Source: Flemingiibacterium sp045579105 (GTDB lineage: Bacteria; Bacillota; Clostridia; Oscillospirales; CAG-272). Taken from it: 8,644 bases of DNA. The notes beneath the pieces were generated by a model, which had not been told where the DNA came from, searched no databases, and saw nothing but the letters and a program-made list of their open reading frames with translations. A program made the position numbers and the translations under genes. The stretch lies in NCBI GenBank assembly GCA_045579105.1, contig JAZNLM010000048.1:1-8644 (forward strand), read 5' to 3'. Shown one piece after another: positions 4,897 to 8,644 of the stretch (its first letter is position 1; the number at the start of each line of letters is the position of its first letter).

Positions 4897-6330
4897 GGTG
4901 AAATAGCGCATAATTGTTTTTATAAGCGAGTGTTCATCGTCAAACGGACCGTACCGAAGCGGATTCAAGTCAATGTGCGACGAAGCGCTGAGTATCGACG
5001 ACTCGGAAGTAAAGGCATTGAAGCCGGCCTTTCCCCGACAGCGGCTCATACCGCCGGCACCCACTCCGCCGAACGAGAGATTAGGATTTGCAAGCTGAAC
5101 GAGAGTATCATTAACACAGCCGCAGCCAAAATCAAGATTTCCGAGTACAAGTTTTCTCGTCTGCTTATCTCTTGTGAAGAGGTAAAGCGCGATAGGCTTC
5201 GGACGCTTGCGGAGTGTGCTGATAACCTCGCCGATATCGTCAAACTCAAAAACGGGAAGTATCGGGCCAAAGATTTCTTCACTTAAAAGCTTCGAGTTCT
5301 TGTCGATATTCTCCATAAGCGTGAGCGATATGCGGCCGGTATCGGCATTGGTGTCACCGCCCATAATAACGTCGCCGTCCTCGAGATAATTCTTAAGGCG
5401 GTCGAAATGCAGTCTGTTTATTATCTTCGGATAAGCTTCTGTATCGGCGGTATCGTCGATGCAAAACTTGTCGTGATATTCCTTGATATATGCCATAAGC
5501 TCGTCTTTAACGGCACTTTCAACAAAAAGATAATCAGGAGCGATACTGGTCTGGCCGGAGTTTATGAGCTTACCGGTAACAATTCTTCTTGCGGCGAGCT
5601 TAAGGTTAGCCGTTTTGTCAACGATGCACGGGCTCTTGCCGCCAAGTTCAAGGACTACGGGAGTTAACTGTGCCGCCGCAGCCTTCATTACGATTCTCGC
5701 AACAGCCGAGCCGCCGTTATAGAAGATAAGACCGAACTGCTCCGTGCCAATAGCCTTGATAGCCTCAAAGCTGTCCATATAGGTTGCAACAACCTCGCGA
5801 TCGAAGTATTTATCAATAAGCTCGCAAAGAAGTGCGCTGGTGTTTGGTGCATGCTCGGAGAGCTTGAGTATGGTGCAGTTGCCTGCCGCGATAGAGGATA
5901 TAAGCGGCATCATCGCAAGGCGGAAGGGATAGTTCCACGGCGAAAACACCATAACGAGTCCACGCGGATTACGCTTCTTGTAGCTCACCGACGGGAAAAG
6001 GTAGAACGGCGTGGAAACTGCTTTGGGCGCGTTCCATACCTTCAAATGGCGGAGAGTGTAGTTTATTTCCTGATCAACGAGTCCGATCTCGGTAAGATAA
6101 CTCTCGCTGCTCGATTTCCCGAGGTCTGCACGAAGCGCCTCAACAATAAGCCCCTCGTTGTCGCGGAGCATTATTTTAAGATTTATAAGAAGCTGACGGC
6201 GGAAGGAAATATCGCGCGTTCTACCCGTTTGATAAAACTCACGCTGTGCATTTATTATTCTTCGGAGATCGGGCGCAATAGTGCCAAGTCCGTTAGATCT
6301 TGTTTTCTTGTATTTATTAGACGTACTCAT
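4894..6330 (-). CDS. Class-3-like aldehyde dehydrogenase with Ser at the catalytic Cys position
   Basis: A 478-residue protein of the NAD(P)-dependent aldehyde dehydrogenase superfamily, nearest in pattern to class 3 / fatty-aldehyde enzymes. Conserved features: FSPWNYPF with Asn133, LKLSEHAP with Lys156, LELGGKSP with general-base Glu228, EEIFGPILPV with Glu352, and LANPNLSFGG (413-422). Features that depart from the family: GQTC-IAPDY reads GQTS-IAPDY, so the nucleophile position is Ser262 (codon AGT, complement of 5545-5547); the FTGS-x2-VG NAD segment reads YNGGSAVA (204-211); and GGVGNSGMG reads GGVGAGGMS (421-429). The frame is open and full length, with about 20 extra basic residues at the N-terminus and no signal peptide. 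GGAGGA lies 6 nt before the ATG. It may be a pseudoenzyme or have altered activity (Ser in place of Cys in this fold favours hydrolysis or loss of oxidation). Family assignment is sure; activity and substrate are not. Confidence 0.88.
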   Translation of the reverse strand: MSTSNKYKKTRSNGLGTIAPDLRRIINAQREFYQTGRTRDISFRRQLLINLKIMLRDNEGLIVEALRADLGKSSSESYLTEIGLVDQEINYTLRHLKVWNAPKAVSTPFYLFPSVSYKKRNPRGLVMVFSPWNYPFRLAMMPLISSIAAGNCTILKLSEHAPNTSALLCELIDKYFDREVVATYMDSFEAIKAIGTEQFGLIFYNGGSAVARIVMKAAAAQLTPVVLELGGKSPCIVDKTANLKLAARRIVTGKLINSGQTSIAPDYLFVESAVKDELMAYIKEYHDKFCIDDTADTEAYPKIINRLHFDRLKNYLEDGDVIMGGDTNADTGRISLTLMENIDKNSKLLSEEIFGPILPVFEFDDIGEVISTLRKRPKPIALYLFTRDKQTRKLVLGNLDFGCGCVNDTLVQLANPNLSFGGVGAGGMSRCRGKAGFNAFTSESSILSASSHIDLNPLRYGPFDDEHSLIKTIMRYFT

Positions 6331-6370
6331 AGGTAATCCTCCACGTCAATATTTTTGGTACACTGATACA

Positions 6371-6405
6371 ATTATATTATATACCATAAAGGTAAAAAAA
6401 AGCAA
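6371..6405 (-). promoter_or_regulatory. Possible promoter of the aldehyde dehydrogenase gene
   Basis: On the minus strand TTGCTT (6405-6400), an 18-bp spacer and TATAAT (6381-6376); a second TATAAT overlaps at 6376-6371. The -35 is only a partial match. It is the best candidate in the divergent region and would give a leader of about 40 nt. Confidence 0.5.
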
Positions 6406-6489
6406 CCCCCTCGAGCATATTTGTTGTTAAAAAACGGAAATTTATATATTTAAACTGTCCCCCAAAAGAAATTGTTATTAAAAAAGCCC
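6406..6489. other. Divergent spacer without recognised features
   Basis: AT-rich spacer between the minus-strand aldehyde dehydrogenase promoter and the plus-strand thrS promoter. I see no gene, terminator or clear operator here. Confidence 0.5.
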
Positions 6490-6518
6490 TTGACAAGTTT
6501 CGAACTCGGGTGTATAAT
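6490..6518 (+). promoter_or_regulatory. Consensus SigA promoter of thrS
   Basis: TTGACA (6490-6495), 17 bp and TATAAT (6513-6518), a full consensus match. Transcription from about 6525 gives a leader of about 280 nt containing the T-box. Confidence 0.95.
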
Positions 6519-6524
6519 GTTATA

Positions 6525-6770
6525 AAGGCTGAACGGATATGTCCTCGTTATGCGGTTTCAGAGAGGGGCGCGGTGCTGTGAGCGTCCTACCGTATGCGTG
6601 TGATACAACCGCCGTTTAATAGTAGCTTCGCGCAGGAAATGGCGCGACGGCGCCGCCGTTACACGGACACGCGGTATATGCCGCAGTACAGAGTGAAAAA
6701 TTCGGGTGGAACCGTGGGAATTATCTCACCCCGAGGGTATGATTTTATTATTATGCCTCGGGGTGTTTTT
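6525..6770 (+). promoter_or_regulatory. T-box riboswitch (tRNA-Thr sensing) of thrS
   Basis: A tRNA-responsive leader that lets transcription continue when uncharged tRNA-Thr binds. Stem I: basal GAACGG (6531-6536) with CCGTTT (6612-6617), an upper stem ATGCGGT (6550-6556) with ACCGTAT (6588-6594), a purine-rich bulge containing CAGAGA, and a distal stem GGGGCGC/GCGTCCT capped by GGTGCTGTGA. The specifier side holds ACA-ACC (6605-6610), two adjacent in-register threonine codons, either of which could be the specifier. A GC-rich stem III-like section spans about 6621-6685. The T-box itself is GGGTGGAACCG (6704-6714), whose TGGA would pair with a tRNA ending UCCA. CGGG in the T-box can pair with CCCG of the terminator 5' arm, giving the antiterminator. 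The thrS gene directly downstream agrees with threonine specificity. Confidence 0.93.
6727..6770 (+). terminator. T-box regulated terminator (attenuator)
   Basis: CACCCCGAGG (6727-6736) pairs perfectly with CCTCGGGGTG (6756-6765), followed by TTTTT. The 5' arm also takes part in the antiterminator with the T-box sequence, so the two folds exclude each other. thrS starts 36 nt further on. Confidence 0.95.
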
Positions 6771-6806
6771 ATATCCTCGGGCAACACGAAAGGAATGGTA
6801 TTAACA

Positions 6807-8644
6807 ATGTTCAAAATCAAATTTGAGGGCATCGGCGCTATCGAGTTTGATGCTCCAGTAACCGTCTATGAGGCGGCAAAGGCGCAAAATCTCACCGATC
6901 GCTCGTCCCTCGCGGCAAGCGTTAACGGCAATGTAGTAGCGCTCTCTCACGAGCTTTCTGAAGATGCGGACGTCAAGATCCTCACCTTCGCAGATGCAGA
7001 CGGCAAGCACGTTTTCTGGCACACAGCATCGCACATTCTCGCGCAGGCAGTAAAGCGCCTCTATCCCGCGGCAAAGCTGACCATCGGTCCCGCAATCGAA
7101 ACAGGCTTTTACTACGACATCGACAGCGACATAACCTTCACCGCGGAGATACTCGCAAACATCGAAGCTGAAATGCAGAAGATCGTTAAGGAAAATCTTC
7201 TTATTGAGCGTTTCACGCTTCCTCGCGACGAGGCTATCAAGCTTATGACAGAAAAAGACGAGCCATACAAGGTTCAGCTTATTGAAGAGCTCCCAGAGGG
7301 CGCGGAAATCTCCTTCTATAAGCAGGGTGAATTCACCGACCTTTGCGCAGGTCCGCACATCTTCTCGACAGGCGCAGTTAAAGCACTCAAGCTTATCCAG
7401 TGCACAGGTGCTTATTGGAAGGGCGATCAGGCAAACAAGCAGCTTCAGCGTATCTACGGAGTTGCATTCCCCTCAAAGGATATGTTAAAGGAACACCTTG
7501 CGGCAGTTGAGGAAGCAAAGAAGCGCGACCACAATAAGCTTGGCCGTGAGCTTGAGCTTTTTACCACCGTTGACGTTATCGGACAGGGACTTCCGATTAT
7601 GCTTCCCAAGGGCGCACGCCTTATCCAGCTTCTTCAGAGATGGATTGAAGACGAGGAGCAGAAGCGCGGCTACCTTTTAACCAAAACACCTCTTATGGCA
7701 AAGTCCGATCTTTACAAGATTTCGGGACACTGGGGCCACTACAAGGAAGGTATGTTTGTACTCGGTGACGAGGAAAAGGACAAGGAAGTATTCGCGTTAC
7801 GTCCTATGACCTGTCCCTTCCAGTATCAGGTATTTTTAAACCGTCAGCGCTCCTACCGCGATCTTCCCATGCGTCTTGGCGAAACGTCCACACTTTTCCG
7901 TAATGAGGACAGCGGCGAGATGCACGGTCTTATCAGAGTACGTCAATTCACAATTTCTGAGGGACACCTTATTCTCCGTCCCGAGAAGCTCGAAGAAGAA
8001 TTCAAGGGCTGTGTTGAGCTTGCGAAGTACACGCTCGATACACTCGGTTTAAGTGAAGACGTATCCTATCGCTTCTCGCAGTGGGATCCTAACAACCGCG
8101 ATAAGTATGAGGGTACTGACGAGCAGTGGGCAGAGGCTCAGGGCGCGATGAAGAAGATTCTCGACAATCTCGGCATCGAATACGCTATCGGCATCGGCGA
8201 AGCGGCATTCTACGGTCCGAAGCTCGACATTCAGATAAAGAATGTACACGGCAAGGAAGATACGCTCATCACAATTCAGATCGACCAGCTTCTCGCAGAG
8301 AGATTCGGTATGGAGTATATCGACGTTGACGGTCAGAAGCGCCGTCCGTATATTATCCACCGCACTTCCGTTGGTTGCTACGAGCGTACACTCGCGCTTC
8401 TTATCGAAAAGTACGCAGGCGCGTTCCCGACTTGGCTCTCGCCCACACAGGTTGCAGTGCTTCCTATCGGCTTCGAACAGCACGAGTACGCAGAAGCGCT
8501 CAACGCAAAGCTTGAGGCTGCAGGCATCAGAACCTTCCTCGACGAGCGCAACGAGAAGATCGGATACAAAATCAGATCTGCTCAGCTTGAAAAAATACCG
8601 TATATGCTCGTAATCGGTGACAATGAAAAAACCAGCGGAACTGT
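6807..8644 (+). CDS. thrS: Threonine--tRNA ligase (3' end outside window)
   Basis: The first 612 residues of ThrRS, which charges tRNA-Thr and edits mischarged serine. In order: TGS domain (about 1-62), editing domain with HTASH (His72, His76) and the FTDLCAGPHI motif (176-185), then the class II catalytic core. The core has motif 2-like RNEDSGEMHGLIRVRQFTIS, FYGPKLDI (468-475) and motif 3 with GCYERTLALL (523-532). The zinc ligands are Cys336 (RPMTCPF), His387 (SEGH) and His518 (YIIHRT). The anticodon-binding domain starts near 545 and is cut off, probably lacking some 25-30 residues. CPFQYQVF and QFTISEGH mark the clostridial/Bacteroidetes-like form rather than the E. coli form (CPGH, QDDAH). 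The start is ATG 6807 with AAAGGA 12 nt upstream; the in-frame ATG at 6795 touches the ribosome binding site. Expression is controlled by the T-box leader. Confidence 0.97.
   Translation, partial: MFKIKFEGIGAIEFDAPVTVYEAAKAQNLTDRSSLAASVNGNVVALSHELSEDADVKILTFADADGKHVFWHTASHILAQAVKRLYPAAKLTIGPAIETGFYYDIDSDITFTAEILANIEAEMQKIVKENLLIERFTLPRDEAIKLMTEKDEPYKVQLIEELPEGAEISFYKQGEFTDLCAGPHIFSTGAVKALKLIQCTGAYWKGDQANKQLQRIYGVAFPSKDMLKEHLAAVEEAKKRDHNKLGRELELFTTVDVIGQGLPIMLPKGARLIQLLQRWIEDEEQKRGYLLTKTPLMAKSDLYKISGHWGHYKEGMFVLGDEEKDKEVFALRPMTCPFQYQVFLNRQRSYRDLPMRLGETSTLFRNEDSGEMHGLIRVRQFTISEGHLILRPEKLEEEFKGCVELAKYTLDTLGLSEDVSYRFSQWDPNNRDKYEGTDEQWAEAQGAMKKILDNLGIEYAIGIGEAAFYGPKLDIQIKNVHGKEDTLITIQIDQLLAERFGMEYIDVDGQKRRPYIIHRTSVGCYERTLALLIEKYAGAFPTWLSPTQVAVLPIGFEQHEYAEALNAKLEAAGIRTFLDERNEKIGYKIRSAQLEKIPYMLVIGDNEKTSGT

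Noticed and set aside
4894..6330. Aldehyde dehydrogenase as aspartate-semialdehyde dehydrogenase feeding hom
   Set aside because: Asd belongs to a different fold and sequence family; this protein has class 3 ALDH motifs, so proximity to hom does not support that role.
6795..6806. ATG at 6795 as the thrS start (adds MVLT)
   Set aside because: It directly touches the AAAGGA ribosome binding site; the ATG at 6807 begins the TGS domain at the usual residue.
6801..7358. 185-residue minus-strand open frame opposite thrS
   Set aside because: Antisense to the TGS and editing domains of thrS and reading into its start region; no family match.
1..8644. CRISPR array, insertion sequence, prophage, defence system or tRNA gene
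   Set aside because: No regular direct repeats, transposase, integrase, nuclease or tRNA cloverleaf was recognised on either strand.

Overview
This is a stretch of bacterial chromosome, most likely from a Clostridia-type Firmicute (an Oscillospiraceae or Ruminococcaceae-like gut anaerobe would fit). The reasons are a threonine T-box leader in front of thrS, strong purine-rich ribosome binding sites, SigA-type promoters with 17-bp spacing, an S21 gene with its own promoter, and clostridial variants of MurI (ACG instead of ACN) and of ThrRS. I see no phage, transposon, CRISPR array, tRNA or rRNA. The content is almost entirely housekeeping.

Layout. (1) Bases 1-1232, plus strand: the 3' end of ddl and a complete murI, spaced 3 nt apart and closed by a terminator; both supply D-amino-acid precursors of peptidoglycan. 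(2) 1241-2160, plus strand: a single-gene unit for an IclR-family regulator, with its own extended -10 promoter, a leader hairpin and a hairpin terminator shared with the convergent rpsU. (3) 2131-3473, minus strand: rpsU (58 aa, ribosomal protein S21) with a consensus promoter; upstream of it a decayed, internally deleted and frameshifted AraC-family regulator; then a histidine-phosphatase (phosphoglycerate-mutase-like) gene with its own promoter. (4) 3510-6405, minus strand: a class-3-like aldehyde dehydrogenase followed 64 nt later by homoserine dehydrogenase (hom), ending in a terminator. (5) 6490-8644, plus strand: a consensus promoter, a complete T-box riboswitch with terminator, and thrS, which runs off the window end.

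How the genes fit together. hom makes homoserine, the precursor of threonine and methionine. The divergent thrS charges tRNA-Thr and is controlled by uncharged tRNA-Thr through the T-box, so the right half is threonine-centred. The aldehyde dehydrogenase between them is the oddest gene. The residue at the position of the catalytic cysteine is serine (Ser262), and the NAD-contact motif and the C-terminal GGVGNSGMG-like motif are also altered, while other hallmark residues remain. It may be a pseudoenzyme or an enzyme with changed chemistry. The other non-routine items are the AraC-family relic and a probable hom promoter whose extended -10 TGn is the stop codon of the upstream gene. I did not find a convincing wholly new system.
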